Source: Sorex araneus (lineage: Eukaryota > Chordata > Mammalia > Eulipotyphla > Soricidae). From it: DNA of 64,000 bases. Location of the stretch: the NCBI RefSeq assembly GCF_027595985.1, contig NC_073306.1, positions 82,819,599-82,883,598 of the forward strand. The letters run 5' to 3'. The position numbers and the translations under genes are program-made. This document shows, piece by piece, positions 55,601 through 63,627 of the stretch. Position 1 is the first letter of the stretch, and each line of letters opens with the position of its first letter. Below the pieces are notes generated by a model. It did no database searches and was not told the DNA's origin. It saw nothing but the letters and a program-made list of their open reading frames with translations.

Positions 55601-56440
55601 CCTTTGTTCATCATTGTCATCATTGTTACCAGCAAATAAGTTTTCAGAATTTTTTAAATTTCCTCTTACAAGATGTTTAACTGCATAGTGCACAGCACAG
55701 AAGCCAGAAGGCCAGGAAGGAAAACTTCTTTTGTTTGTTCGTTTTTGTTTTTGGGCCACGCTCAGCAGTGCTCAGGGATCACTGCTGGTTCTTTGCTCAG
55801 AGATCACTTCTGGAAAGACTTATGGGTCCATAAGGAGGGTGCCAGGGACCAACCCAGGGTCACCTGCATGCAAGGTAAGCACTCCACCCATTGTACTATT
55901 GTTTCTGACCTCTCATTGACACATTTCTCCAGAATTCCATTGCAGATTTAGTACTATGTTTAAACCCACATAGAGAGTAGATCAATAGAGTATGCTACCA
56001 GTAAATCCATGATCTCACCTATGGTTAGCAAGATTTCCCAAAGTCCAAGTCTATATAGTCCAGCCAAAAAATGTGGAAGTTTTGAGTAGAAGTAGTTGGG
56101 AGAAAGTAGGTTGTAAATGGAATGGAAATAGAATTTACTCTAACAGAAGATCTTTTAAGAGATTCTTTGCTTCCCATCCTCCTTCTCCCCCACAACTTTA
56201 CCACTCCAAAACAGAGATTCTTTGTTTTTTCCTGGGACAACCTCTTTGCTCGATACTCATTTGCATAATATTGTTGGATTTGAGTCAGAAGTTGAAGCCC
56301 ATCCCGACTTATCTGAGTAGAAATTGGTGCTCAAGAAGAAGTTCTAGAAAGCCCAAGAAGGTGTTTTGGCCTTGGATTCATCCTAGTCATGCTCCAGTAT
56401 CCTACCCACCAAAGAGCAGAAGCAGCAGCCACGGCAACAT
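43314..56440 (-). CDS. FCRLS: FCRLS-like gene: four Ig domains plus one SRCR domain (whole coding span, 7 exons)
   Basis: Joining exons 56440-56410, 54525-54505, 51011-50745, 50534-50256, 48508-48221, 47625-47347 and 43642-43314 gives one open frame of 1494 nt (497 residues plus TGA). Every intron starts GT, ends AG and is phase 1. The order is signal peptide (1-17), Ig domains at 18-106, 107-199, 200-295 and 296-388, then a group B SRCR domain (389-497). Cysteine pairs are C38/C82, C131/C178, C227/C276 and C322/C369. Likely N-glycosylation sites are N267, N291, N339, N344, N366 and N467. No transmembrane stretch is visible, so a secreted protein is inferred. Established knowledge: FcR-family genes carry a 21-nt second signal exon, and the mouse Fc receptor-like protein FCRLS joins Ig domains to an SRCR domain. 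I see no frameshift or stop. The ligand cannot be read from sequence. A transmembrane FCRL paralogue is less likely because of the SRCR exon. Confidence 0.87.
43643..44055. other. FCRLS intron 6, 3' portion, unique
   Basis: Holds the acceptor CTGTCTGCAG of the SRCR exon. Nothing else seen. Confidence 0.5.
44060..44215 (-). mobile_element. SINE-A, decayed (FCRLS intron 6)
   Basis: GAGCCATATCCAGAAATGAT through GTACTACTCTGGCTCTGG on plus. Confidence 0.75.
44484..44652 (+). mobile_element. SINE-A, near full length (FCRLS intron 6)
   Basis: GGGGCTGGAGCAATAGCACA head, GTGTGACCCAAAAAGCAAAA tail. Confidence 0.93.
44835..45003 (+). mobile_element. SINE-A (FCRLS intron 6)
   Basis: GGGCCTGAGCGATAGTACAG head, with about 10 bp lost before GCCTTGC. 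C-rich tail. Confidence 0.88.
45138..45303 (+). mobile_element. SINE-A (FCRLS intron 6)
   Basis: TGGTGCAGAGTGATAGTACA head and GTGTGGCCCCCAAATAAAAA tail. Confidence 0.85.
45550..45723 (-). mobile_element. SINE-A, near consensus, with target-site duplication (FCRLS intron 6)
   Basis: GAGAACACAT at 45537 and about 45724. GGATTCGAACCCGGGTCAGC is intact. Confidence 0.95.
45905..46012 (+). mobile_element. L1 3' tail (FCRLS intron 6)
   Basis: GGTGAAGGGATGGGTGTTCG, CTTTGTAACTTTCCACATGG and GTGACTCAATAAAAAAA. A-rich DNA around it (45310-46290) may be the same old L1. Confidence 0.7.
46303..46432 (-). mobile_element. Chimeric SINE: SINE-A head joined to SINE-B tail
   Basis: On plus it opens like the SINE-B end (ATCACTGTCATCCCATTGTT, TTTGATTTACTAGAGC) and switches at about 46350 to TTTCATATGGGATGCTGGGA, the SINE-A head-side sequence, ending GTGCTATCACCCCAACCC. 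Confidence 0.8.
46544..46715 (-). mobile_element. SINE-A with target-site duplication (FCRLS intron 6)
   Basis: ACTAGCAATTT at about 46533 and 46722. A small deletion removes part of the GGGTCGGCCGCGTGCAAGG block. Confidence 0.93.
46720..47346. other. FCRLS intron 6, 5' portion
   Basis: Unique-looking sequence up to the donor of Ig exon 6 at 47346. Confidence 0.45.
47347..47625 (-). CDS. FCRLS: FCRLS exon 6: Ig-like domain 4
   Basis: 279 nt, residues 296-388, opening IPVSQPVLTSSAPRNQAFAG. It carries ELHCED, PVLYWFYHGNVTLG and EHSGNYSCEADNGLG, all strongly typical of the last Ig domain in FCRL1/2-type proteins. C322/C369 are present, with sequons at N339, N344 and N366. The donor is G|GTAAGA. 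Confidence 0.93.
47996..48152 (+). mobile_element. SINE-A, decayed (FCRLS intron 5)
   Basis: GACCAAAGAGATAGGATGGA head, GGTTTGATCCCTGGCACCAC and ATATGGCCCCAACACAC tail. Confidence 0.8.
48221..48508 (-). CDS. FCRLS: FCRLS exon 5: Ig-like domain 3
   Basis: 288 nt, residues 200-295. It opens RVPVS, the junction motif of FCRL Ig exons, and has CSVVEGTGDTTFSWYRE and AELEIPAINESHAGSYYC. The cysteines are C227 and C276, and sequons lie at N267 and N291. The donor is a perfect A|GTAAGT. Of the Ig exons this is the most FCRL-like by eye. Confidence 0.93.
48700..48882 (-). mobile_element. SINE-A with target-site duplication (FCRLS intron 4)
   Basis: CATC(T/C)TTTACATTTTA at about 48677 and 48883. G-rich GGGGGGGGG junction near 48720. 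Confidence 0.94.
49205..49358 (+). mobile_element. SINE-A, decayed (FCRLS intron 4)
   Basis: CTAGGGGACTATTGTACAGC head and GAGCACTGCTGTCAGCTATG body. Confidence 0.78.
49675..49858 (-). mobile_element. SINE-A next to the U6 pseudogene (FCRLS intron 4)
   Basis: TTTTTTTGGTCAGACTGGCG through GTGCTATCAGTCCAGCCCC on plus. Its head abuts the A-rich tail of the U6 copy. Confidence 0.9.
49880..49941 (-). pseudogene. Truncated U6 snRNA pseudogene
   Basis: The minus strand from 49941 reads GTGCTC, then GCAGCACATAT, then AAAATTGGAAC and ATACAGAGA, then GCATGG. These are the first ~62 nt of U6 snRNA with several substitutions. It stops well short of the ~107-nt gene and is followed by an A-rich run and a sense-oriented SINE-A (49675-49860). 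It lies in the FCRLS intron between Ig exons 4 and 5 and is presumably retroposed and non-functional. Confidence 0.82.
50256..50534 (-). CDS. FCRLS: FCRLS exon 4: Ig-like domain 2
   Basis: 279 nt, residues 107-199, starting ELFPPPSLTVSASQPTEGTS. C131 pairs with C178 in the KEDSGDYWC motif. FF-R and GW-SS at residues 148-162 are typical of the FCRL domain that follows the D1 type. It is separated from exon 3 by only 210 bp, with acceptor TCTGCCAG and donor A|GTAGGT. Confidence 0.92.
50745..51011 (-). CDS. FCRLS: FCRLS exon 3: Ig-like domain 1
   Basis: 267 nt, residues 18-106, beginning DWLSIDVPRHAYEGDQVVVR. C38 and C82 (in DSGSYYC) form the expected disulfide. The acceptor is CTCTTGCAG and the donor G|GTGCGT is a little weak at position 4. 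The EGD-V--C and K-MYYKNG patterns resemble the membrane-distal first domain of FCRL proteins. Confidence 0.9.
51240..51393 (-). mobile_element. SINE-A, decayed (FCRLS intron 2)
   Basis: TTTTATGGGTCAAACACAGT through TAATATCTCTGGTCCC on plus. Confidence 0.75.
51408..51580 (+). mobile_element. SINE-A, inverted to its neighbour (FCRLS intron 2)
   Basis: AAGGGCTGGAGAGATAATAC head and GGGTGTGGCCCAAAAACAAA tail. Confidence 0.88.
51585..52625. other. FCRLS intron 2, unique-looking part
   Basis: No exon in the expected phase-1 frame between Ig domain 1 and the mini-exon. Confidence 0.5.
52630..52800 (+). mobile_element. SINE-A (FCRLS intron 2)
   Basis: GAGGCTGGAGCAATAAAACA head, GAGCACAGAACCAGGAGTAA body and a C-rich tail. 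Confidence 0.83.
53609..53757 (+). mobile_element. SINE-A inside the L1 remnant
   Basis: TTGAGGCCAGAATGATTGTA head, GAGCACAGAACCAGGAATAA body. Confidence 0.8.
53857..53975 (+). mobile_element. LTR-like fragment inside the L1 remnant
   Basis: TGTGTTCTCTTGAACATG, CTCACGTTTCTCTAAATTTC and TTCAATAAAACTATTTTGC parallel 21240-21350. Confidence 0.5.
54505..54525 (-). CDS. FCRLS: FCRLS coding exon 2: 21-nt mini-exon, signal peptide second half
   Basis: The minus strand reads a pyrimidine-rich acceptor CTTCCTTACAG, then 21 nt, then donor GTGAGT. In phase 1 it supplies A-P-T-G-I-Q-S, so the signal sequence runs MLPWLLLLLF-APTGIQS and cleavage probably falls near residue 17. The exact 21-nt length and phase are diagnostic of the Fc receptor/FCRL gene family. 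It is too short to appear as an open reading frame. Confidence 0.88.
54670..54740. repeat. AT-rich simple repeat with short inverted repeats
   Basis: Alternating TATA/TACA runs flank CCCCTATAC and its near complement GGATAGGGG, so the strand can fold back. It lies in FCRLS intron 1, between the mini-exon and the GAA tract. Confidence 0.8.
54824..54962 (+). mobile_element. SINE-A whose tail seeds the GAA tract (FCRLS intron 1)
   Basis: GGGCCAGAGCAATAGTACAG head to CCAGGAATAAGCCCTGACC, then AAAAGAAGAAG. Confidence 0.9.
54964..55560 (+). repeat. (GAA)n tract, ~600 bp, in FCRLS intron 1
   Basis: About 195 GAA/AAG triplets with occasional single-A insertions or losses that shift the register. 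It starts directly at the 3' tail of a SINE-A (54824-54962). On the FCRLS coding strand it reads TTC. Long open frames of Lys/Glu/Arg or Phe/Ser/Leu across it are artefacts of the repeat. Confidence 0.97.
55740..55908 (-). mobile_element. SINE-A (FCRLS intron 1)
   Basis: GTTTTTGGGCCACGCTCAGC through TACTATTGTTTCTGACCTC on plus. Confidence 0.82.
55915..56408. other. FCRLS intron 1, 5' portion
   Basis: Unique-looking sequence up to the exon 1 donor. Confidence 0.45.
56410..56440 (-). CDS. FCRLS: FCRLS coding exon 1: signal peptide, first half
   Basis: Reads MLPWLLLLLF plus one base, followed by donor G|GTGGGT. The 31-nt coding length and the ML-W-LLL start match the first coding exon of FCRL genes. 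An in-frame ATG lies 27 nt upstream (A at 56467) and would add MHREHLINL. I prefer the downstream ATG because it puts the hydrophobic core at the N-terminus, as in the family. Neither ATG has a purine at -3. Confidence 0.85.
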
Positions 56441-56518
56441 GAGGTTGATGAGATGTTCTCTGTGCATCTGGACTGGGCACCGTGAAGCTGGACTGGGCAG
56501 TGTCGGTCAAGCAAGAAC

Positions 56519-56525
56519 TTTTATA
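56519..56525 (-). promoter_or_regulatory. Candidate TATA box for FCRLS
   Basis: The minus strand reads TATAAAA 79 nt upstream of the chosen ATG. A start site about 25-30 nt downstream would lie near 56490-56500 and give a 5'UTR of roughly 50-60 nt. This is inferred from position alone. Confidence 0.45.
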
Positions 56526-56529
56526 GAAA

Positions 56530-57155
56530 TGGAGAAAAAAGGAAGTGGAAAAATTATTTTTGCCAATCAGCATTATACCCTTAATGCCATTGTTTTTACA
56601 CTTGGCGGGGACCAAGGAGTACATGTTTTCTTTGTAGAGATGCTCAGAAGTGTGTTCATGTATTGAGAAAAAAAAGTTCCTTAAAAGTGTCAAAATCTGT
56701 AACTGAGATCCCTCTAGGATAGCTTTCCGATGTGTTTTGACTTTCCAAATTATTGACTGAGTTCTAGGTCTGCTAAGACTCAAATCACTTGGCTGGTGCC
56801 TTTCAAAGGGAAATACCCTTTACCACGCAGGATGTCTGGTCTGTTAGGCAATTGCTTATGCCATTGCTAACAATATGCTAACACTGCATGATGCTGCTCT
56901 ACAGAGATCCTCATGAAAATACAAGCAAACATTTTTGAGAGATGATACTGGGGTAGGCATGACAGTAAATAGTACTATATGGGACCCAGAGAATCAGTCG
57001 GAGACAAAATACTCCTAAACTCAACTTATTTCTTCCTATGTGATGTTTCAAACAGATACCTACAGAAAAGAAATATCATGGCTACTCTATGAATATTTGC
57101 AACACTGCCTCCAAACTACCCAGCAGTTGTCTGGAGGATCTGTGTTGGATAGCAT
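56530..57155. other. FCRLS proximal upstream region
   Basis: Unique-looking sequence between the TATA candidate and the nearest LTR. Proximal control elements would be expected here, though no single motif stands out. Confidence 0.4.
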
Positions 57156-57159
57156 TGCT

Positions 57160-57960
57160 TTTATCCTGCTCTTCCCTCAGGGAGCTTAGGTTTATTGACT
57201 TACTTCCACAACAGTGCCCTGAGGCATACCCAATTTTGTCAGGCACTAATAATACTATATTGCTTTTCTCTTTTCTTTATGTCACTTGCGTGGTTTAGCA
57301 ATGCCCTTTTTTTTATAGACACAGGAAGACTCTTCATGCTATGCTTTTGAAACATGAGAGTCAGTTGATTCTGAAATAAAGCTAAATATCTCTTACTGTG
57401 TTCATACAAAATGACTAGAAATATTATAATAAGTAAATTTACTATGGATTACTAGATGAGGAAAGGAGAAAGCAATACACCCTTGATGGAATCCCACTGT
57501 TGAGTGGATCTCCGAGTAATCTAGAGTGCTGAACCCTCAGATGAGATATTATCCTTAAATTAATCCCCTAGAACTTTCCCTGAGGGAGAGGCTTTACATG
57601 TGTTTGCTGTTATGACAATGTTCAACCCTACCTATGTATACCCTCACCCTTCATGATTTCTATATAACTATTCTGTAAGGGGAGAGATGGGACTATGATG
57701 GGGAAAGGAAGAGATAGAGGTCTAATAGGGCTAATAGGGAAAAGGGAAGAGAAGGGACTATGATAGGGAGAAAAAGAGGAATTATACCACAAGAGGTTGA
57801 ACTACGCTGGGGAGAAAGAAGGAGAAATTACTATGCTATAAGGGGAGAGATTGAACTACTTTTGGAAGGAGAGAGAGAAATAAACTGTCTACCAACTACC
57901 CTGGGGTCCTGTTTCTCTGTATCCCCGGTCCTCCATCTGTTGTCATGGGCCTGCTAGGGG
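57160..57960 (+). mobile_element. ERV-type LTR 1
   Basis: Shares with LTR 3 long blocks (TCTTACTGTGTTCATACAAA, ATGACTAGAAATATTATAA, GGAGAAAGCAATA) and has a TATA-like CTATATAAC near 57661. A GGGAGAGA/GGGACTATGATGGGG purine-rich zone precedes AATAAAC. The left end is approximate. Confidence 0.78.
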
Positions 57961-58580
57961 AATGGTTCTCAGCCACTGAATGCTTCTTTGAAACTCACAG
58001 ACCTGTACATTCACACAGGACATATTAACACTTGTTCTCTCTGCAATCAAAAGTTCATGAATAAATTTTTGGAAATCTTCATTTCACATTAGAAATAGAA
58101 CCCTAGGAGTTACAAAAGGTGACTTTCACAAAAGGACTGTAAGAAAAGATGTGGGCAGTGTTATGCAAACACAAGATAAAGGTAATCAGTGTAGAGATGA
58201 GCTACAATGGAAAGACGTTATTTACAACCCTTAGTCCTGATGAAGCAAGTGGGATGTTACAAATATCCAGAGAAAAGTGGAGCAGAGAGGAAGGCTGCCT
58301 TCTAAATCTTGAAGGGCGTATCTAAAAGGCCAGAGAGGCCTTTAAGACTAAGACTAAGTGAGAAGATGAGAAAGTACTTTGACCTTTCTTTTCTTTCATC
58401 TGATCTGAGTCCTCATCAGAGCTTCGCATAGATGAAACCTAACCATCAGTCAGAGAGTCTGACTGTGTAGTCACACTCCCAGGGCACAGAGCAGCAGAAA
58501 AGGGCAGAATGGATCTAGAGCTTAGGAATGGCTCACATCGAGAATACTGGTATGGTCTTCAGTGGGTGTAGATAACGTTG
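57961..58580. other. Between LTR 1 and LTR 2, no gene seen
   Basis: No retroviral open frame. Could be host DNA or a decayed internal region. Confidence 0.4.
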
Positions 58581-58584
58581 GTTT

Positions 58585-59640
58585 TCTCTTCCTCCCTGGC
58601 CGTTGGGAGCTTGTGTTTGTTGATTGCCCCCCCACCCAACCTGTCAGTTACCTTTGTCTCCTGATCAGACTCTGACTTGTAAACATTGTCTTTCTCTTCG
58701 CCTTAATGTCCTTTGCATGGTTAGTTATTTCAGAGCAAATGCTTTTTGTATGGATACAGGAAGACAGTTAAAAAGACAAGCCTGTGGCGTAGGAGTTGTT
58801 TGACTCCAGATAATATTACCTCCTGGACATCTGCTCTCTCAACTTAAGCCTCAGTTGCCCTTACTTCCTAGATCCCTAAAAGCAGGGTCCCAACGAGGGA
58901 CTGGATGGACCCAGGGCATGCAGTGAGCTATGAGCTATGTTGGCATCAAAATGGGCCTGGCCAAAAGTGCCCTCATGCTTAACTACAAGTTAAGAGCTTG
59001 GTCATGGACAAATTTTGTCATGATCCAAAAGTAATAACTAGATTTGGACTCTGCTAAGTTAAGGAATGATTGATCTGGCCTGAGCACTGTAGTCTGAGTC
59101 TGCGGTGAGATGTCCCCAGGAGAGTTACCCTACAATCCTGAAAGTGTCTATTACTATGTCCGTACAGAATGGTAAATATTAGTAAGTAGAAATAAAGATG
59201 TTAATCAAGTTGCTGGTCTAAGGAGAGGAGAAACACACCTTAAGGGCTGTTTTGCTGTCATGAGCTGCAGGTGGCCTGGAGGTCTGGAAAAATATTTTTG
59301 ATTGTGCTTCCTGTGGGGAGGTGTGGTTGGGGAGGTGTGGTGAGAGAAGAAAAAGAGCAGCTGCAGGGAGAAAGGGACTGATTGATTGAAGGAGAGGGGA
59401 TTGAAAGAGAGATGGTTACAGAGACTGCAGAGAGAAAGAGAGATAGAGGAGACAGATACAGAAGGAAGAAAGAATTGTGCAGTTAGAGAGAGATAGGTAT
59501 GAGAGAGAGAGGGCTGGGGAGAGCTGGGAGAGATGAGAGATTGAATAAACTGCAACTAATCAGCAACCAGCTTGGCCCTCATTCTTCCTTCGTCAGTCCA
59601 AGGCAACAGCCGTCCCAGGTGGCGAAGCGGCTGAGAGCAC
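58585..59640 (+). mobile_element. ERV-type LTR 2
   Basis: ACAGGAAGACAGTTAAAA, AGCAGGGTCCCAACGAGGG, TGGACCCAGGGCA and GAGATGTCCCCAGGA are shared with LTR 3 and the minus LTR at 9.66-10.8 kb. A GA-rich zone (59390-59540) precedes GAATAAACTGC. Confidence 0.78.
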
Positions 59641-59814
59641 CAAAGGTGAGGGGAAGAGTGGACAAGAGACAGCCGCCCAGAGAGCCTGTGGACATCCTTT
59701 AATGTGTAATCCACGCTTGTGAGGGATTTACACAGCCTGAGCGTGTGGGATTTTTAACAAATGAGGAGATTAAAGAAACCCTTTTCTCCGAAAAATCCTC
59801 AAAAACCTTCCTCT

Positions 59815-59928
59815 CGGGGCTGGAGAGATAGTACAGTGAGTAGGGTGTTTGCCATGCCTGCAAACGACCTATGATGATCCCTGAGCAATGTTGGTTGTGG
59901 CCCCAAATCTGAAACAAAAAGCAAAATA
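59815..59928 (+). mobile_element. SINE-A, internally deleted
   Basis: GGGGCTGGAGAGATAGTACA head jumps to GATCCCTGAGCAATGTTGGT, then the tail CAAAAAGCAAAA. Confidence 0.82.
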
Positions 59929-59929
59929 C

Positions 59930-60460
59930 CCTTTCTTTCTCTCTGTCAGATCTGCTCAAATTTACTAGCTGCCATCAATGTGTGGTGTGTTGAAGTGAAA
60001 TTAGAAGATATTTAAGGGCCCAACCCTGTACCCTGTGCTGCCAAGAAAAAGTCAGCCCCAGCACTCAGAGACAGCACGGACTCCTGGAGCCTCTCTATGT
60101 TGGTTCCTGACCAACATACAACCTCTGGGACCAGCCGGCCACTGCCAATTTAAATTTCTACAATCCAGGTGTGCTGACTGGACGGGGGCAAGCACTGTCT
60201 GCCCAGAGTTACCAGGGAAAGGCTATCCCCAGTACCCAGAAATTGCACTGACACGCATTAGGGTGCAGATGCTAGCTGACCTATGGGACTATTGTATTTC
60301 ACCCACCTCACAGTCTATGGGCAGGCAGGAAACCACAAGATGTTCTTTCAGTGCCAGAATACCCACAGTGATGGAAATGCAATAGTAGTAGAAGACTTCA
60401 ACACTTCATTTTTATCATCAGATAGGTCAACTAGATAGAATGTAAGTAAAGATACAAGAA
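59930..60460. other. Intergenic, no gene seen
   Basis: A 116-codon open frame at 60035 lacks recognisable motifs. Confidence 0.4.
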
Positions 60461-60462
60461 TC

Positions 60463-60650
60463 CTGAACCAGAGTGATAGTGTAGTGGGTAGGGCTCTTGC
60501 CTTATACACAGTTAATTTGAGTTTCAACCCCAGTATCCCATATGGTCCCACCAGCACCTCCAGGAGTAATTCTTGAGTACAGAGCCAGGACTAACCCCTG
60601 AACAGGTATGGCCCCCAAACTAACCAACTAACCAACCAAACAAAAAACCC
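60463..60650 (+). mobile_element. SINE-A
   Basis: GAACCAGAGTGATAGTGTAG head. The tail turns into (AACC)n, CTAACCAACTAACCAACC. Confidence 0.85.
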
Positions 60651-60785
60651 CAAGAACCCTAAATGAGAACTTAGAAGAACTGGGATTAATTAATAAATGC
60701 AGGGCCCTCCATCCTCAAAAAAGTTGAATATATATTCTTCTCTAGTGCACATTTTCCAGGATATATCACATACATAATCATGTAG

Positions 60786-61026
60786 CATTGCACTGTCGCT
60801 ATGTCGTCCCATTGTTCGATTTGCTCGAGCAGGCACCAGTAACGTCTCCATTGTGAGACTTGTTACTGTTTTTGGCATATTGAATATGCCACGGGTAGCT
60901 TGCCAGGCTCTGCCATGAGGACAGGATATTCTTGGTAGCTTGCCAGTCTCTCCGAGAGGGACGGAAGAATAGAACCCAGGCCGGCTGTGTACAAGGCAAA
61001 CGCCCTACCTGTTGTGCTATCGGGTC
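60786..61026 (-). mobile_element. SINE-B, near full length
   Basis: GCACTGTCGCTATGTCGTCC, GTTTTTGGCATATTGAATAT, TCTCCGAGAGGGACGGAAGA and the head complement GTTGTGCTATCGGG on plus. It is the most complete SINE-B here. Confidence 0.92.
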
Positions 61027-61039
61027 ATACATTTATAAT

Positions 61040-61900
61040 AGACACATGAAAAAGTCTTCATTATTACTTACTATCTGGGAAATTCAAATCAAGATGATAA
61101 TGAAATATCACCTCACACCAGTAAGAATGACAAATATTAAAAATACTGGGATCAATCTTTGTTGGTGGGGATGCAGAGGAAAAAGGAACTCTCATCCACT
61201 GTTGCTGGGAATGTTGTCTGGTTCAAACCCTATGGGAAAACAGAGTGGAAGTTTCTCATAAAAGTAAGAATAGTGCTACCAGTACTATGACCCAGCAATT
61301 CCATTGTGTGGTATTTTCCCCAGGACACAACACATTCATTCACAAGGATATATAGGTATGTAGAGAGATAGCGATAGAGATAGAGACAGAGATAGACACA
61401 AATTAGATATATGAGGATGTATAAGGACATATACATGTATATGTATATACATATATAGTAATTGCAGAGCTTTGCCTAATAGCTAGACTAAGAAATCAAC
61501 CTAGGTGCCCAACAACAGATGAGTGGATTATGAAGATGTGACATGTTTACACAGTGGAACATTAAACAGCTGCAAGAAAGGAGGAAGCCATGAAAATTAA
61601 CTGTAACTTGAATGTAACGGGAAGAATCATGTTAAGTGAAGTTAGTCAGAAGAAGAGGGACAAACACCAGATGATCTTACTTATCTGTGGAATATAGAAA
61701 AATACAAGAGGAGGGAATGTGAGGTATCAAATTGGGGATACCCAGTTTACCCTTGACCCTGGATTATAGAATGAGAAAAATAAGGAAAAAAAGAAATTGA
61801 GAGAAGGGGAGTAATAAAGGATGGGAAGTAACAGGGTTAGGAGTCAGGGACCTCAGGTATATCAGTGGTGCAGAGGTGTAGTATATGTACATATGTCTTG
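61040..61900 (+). mobile_element. Old L1 (ORF2 end and 3' region)
   Basis: CACCTCACACCAGTAAGAAT, GGTGGGGATGCAGAGGAAAA, GCCCAACAACAGATGAGTGG and ACTTATCTGTGGAATATAG are ORF2-end blocks. A GATA-rich run (61355-61400) and TATATG-rich run interrupt them. Confidence 0.85.
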
Positions 61901-61959
61901 GATTACAGTTCGAAGCACTTTAGATTACAGTTGATGCTCTTTTAGAGAAACATTGGGTT

Positions 61960-63490
61960 GTCCTTTTTCCTCCTGGGGGCACACCCAATTCCATCTGGGC
62001 ACTCCAATTCTGTTTATCTTTAACTTCTCCTTTGTGCTCCTCTTCCCCTATTAGTCACAAATATCTCCAAATCAGACATGGTAACTTGTAAAGTCAAATC
62101 TTCTGACAGCTGTGGACTTTGCTTATATAAGTGAAATATTGTGTTTCTTTATCCTCTTATGTCCTTTGCATATTTTAATTTTAGAGCAATGACCTTTTTG
62201 TGTAGATACAGAAAGACAGTTAATACTATGCTCTTGTAATATGGGAGTTAATTGACACCAAATAATATTTACTCCTAGGAATCTATCATATTTACTTGAC
62301 TTAAGCCTCAATTGACCTTGGTTCCTAACACCCCAAAAGATCAGTTCCACCAAGGGACTTGGACGGACCCAGGGCAAGCCATAAACTACCTTGGCTTTGA
62401 TATTGAACAAACTAGGTATAATAGTCTATTCTTAACACAGTCATGGAACAAACTCTGACGTGACCCCCAATAAGTAACTGAATAAGGACTCTAATTGGGA
62501 TTAAGAAAAATTAACCTGGTCTGAGACTGTAGTCTGGAAAATATAGTGAGATGTCCCCAGGAAAAGCCATCTTTTACCGTGAATCCAGAGAGGCCGTTTA
62601 AGCTTAATTTAGGGTATAGATAAAAGCCTATGTCTCTTACTGTGTTCATACAAAATGACTAGAAATATTATAACTCCTGATGTTGTTTTTTTTCAGTGAA
62701 CCGAAGATTAAGATTTATTTATTTTTATTTTTATTTTTTTATTAGTGAATAACCATGAGGTACAGTTACAGACTTACAAACTTCCGTGCTTGCATTTCAG
62801 TCATATAATGATCAAGTATCCATCCCTCCACCAATGCCCATTTTCCACCACCAGTGGTCCCAGCATCCCTCCCACCATCCCCACCCCATTACCCTATTCC
62901 CCCTCCCCCACCCCACCTCTGTGGCAGGGCATTCCCTTTTGCTCTCTCTCTCCTTTTGGTGTTGTGGTTTGCAACAGAGGTATTCAGTGGCCATCATGTT
63001 CGGTCTATAGTCTGCTTTCAATAACTCCTGATATTATTAAGAAGTAAATTGAACATGATTTTTTAAAATGGATTGCCAGTAAAATAAAGGAGAAAGCAAT
63101 ATGCCCTTAGATGGAATTCCGCCCTCGTGCAGATCTCCTAGAAGAAATCTAGAGTGCTGGAGCCCCTAAATGAAATTCTGACCTTCGGTGGATTTCCTAG
63201 AAGGATTTCCCCTGAAGGTGCTGGGGGAGGTTTCCATCTGTTCATTGTTTATGTTAATGATCAACCACATCCTATGTGTAATTATTGCCCCCAACTCTTC
63301 ACAATTTCTCTATAATAATCTTGACGGATTTAAATAAAGTATCATTGATTACCATCCTGAGGCCTTGTTCCTTCATACATCAGCCCATGGGGACAGTCAT
63401 CGACCCCAAATGCACCAGGAGAGCCTGGTCACCATGGGACAGTGACCCAGACAAGTAACATCTGAGCAGGGTTGCCTCAGACTTCAGACA
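61960..63490 (+). mobile_element. ERV-type LTR 3, split by an L1
   Basis: Parts 61960-62690 and 63022-63490 align with LTRs 1 and 2. A TATA-like CTCTATAATAATC (about 63311) and AAATAAAG (about 63332) precede a U5-like end CAGACA directly before a primer-binding-site-like sequence at 63493. The left end is approximate. Confidence 0.78.
62699..63010 (-). mobile_element. L1 3' end inserted in LTR 3
   Basis: Tail (TTATTTTTATTTTT) and 3'UTR (AACCATGAGGTACAGTTACA, TCCACCACCAGTGG) on plus. TAACTCCTGATGTTGTT precedes it and TAACTCCTGATATTATT follows it as a slightly diverged target-site duplication. Confidence 0.9.
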
Positions 63491-63586
63491 ACTGGCACCC
63501 CAGATGGGGCATCTCAGAACTCAGACAACTGATGCCTGAATACAAACACCTCAGAACTTAGACAACTGGCACTCCAGATAGGACAC
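63476..63586 (+). repeat. 37-bp tandem triplicate over a primer-binding-site-like sequence
   Basis: Units start CTCAGA at 63476, 63513 and 63550, each containing AGACAACTG. Units 1 and 3 carry TGGCAC(C/T)CCAGAT. The 18 nt at 63493-63510 resemble lysine-tRNA-type primer sites. Confidence 0.8.
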
Positions 63587-63627
63587 CTCCAGAGCATGTA
63601 TGTATGTAAATATATACAACTATCCTG

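Noticed and set aside
54820-55639. Open frames of up to 259 codons on both strands
   Set aside because: They are homopolymer-like products (K/E/R or F/S/L) of the GAA tract.
56073-56666. 197-codon plus-strand frame
   Set aside because: It is antisense to FCRLS exon 1 and its intron, with no recognisable domain.
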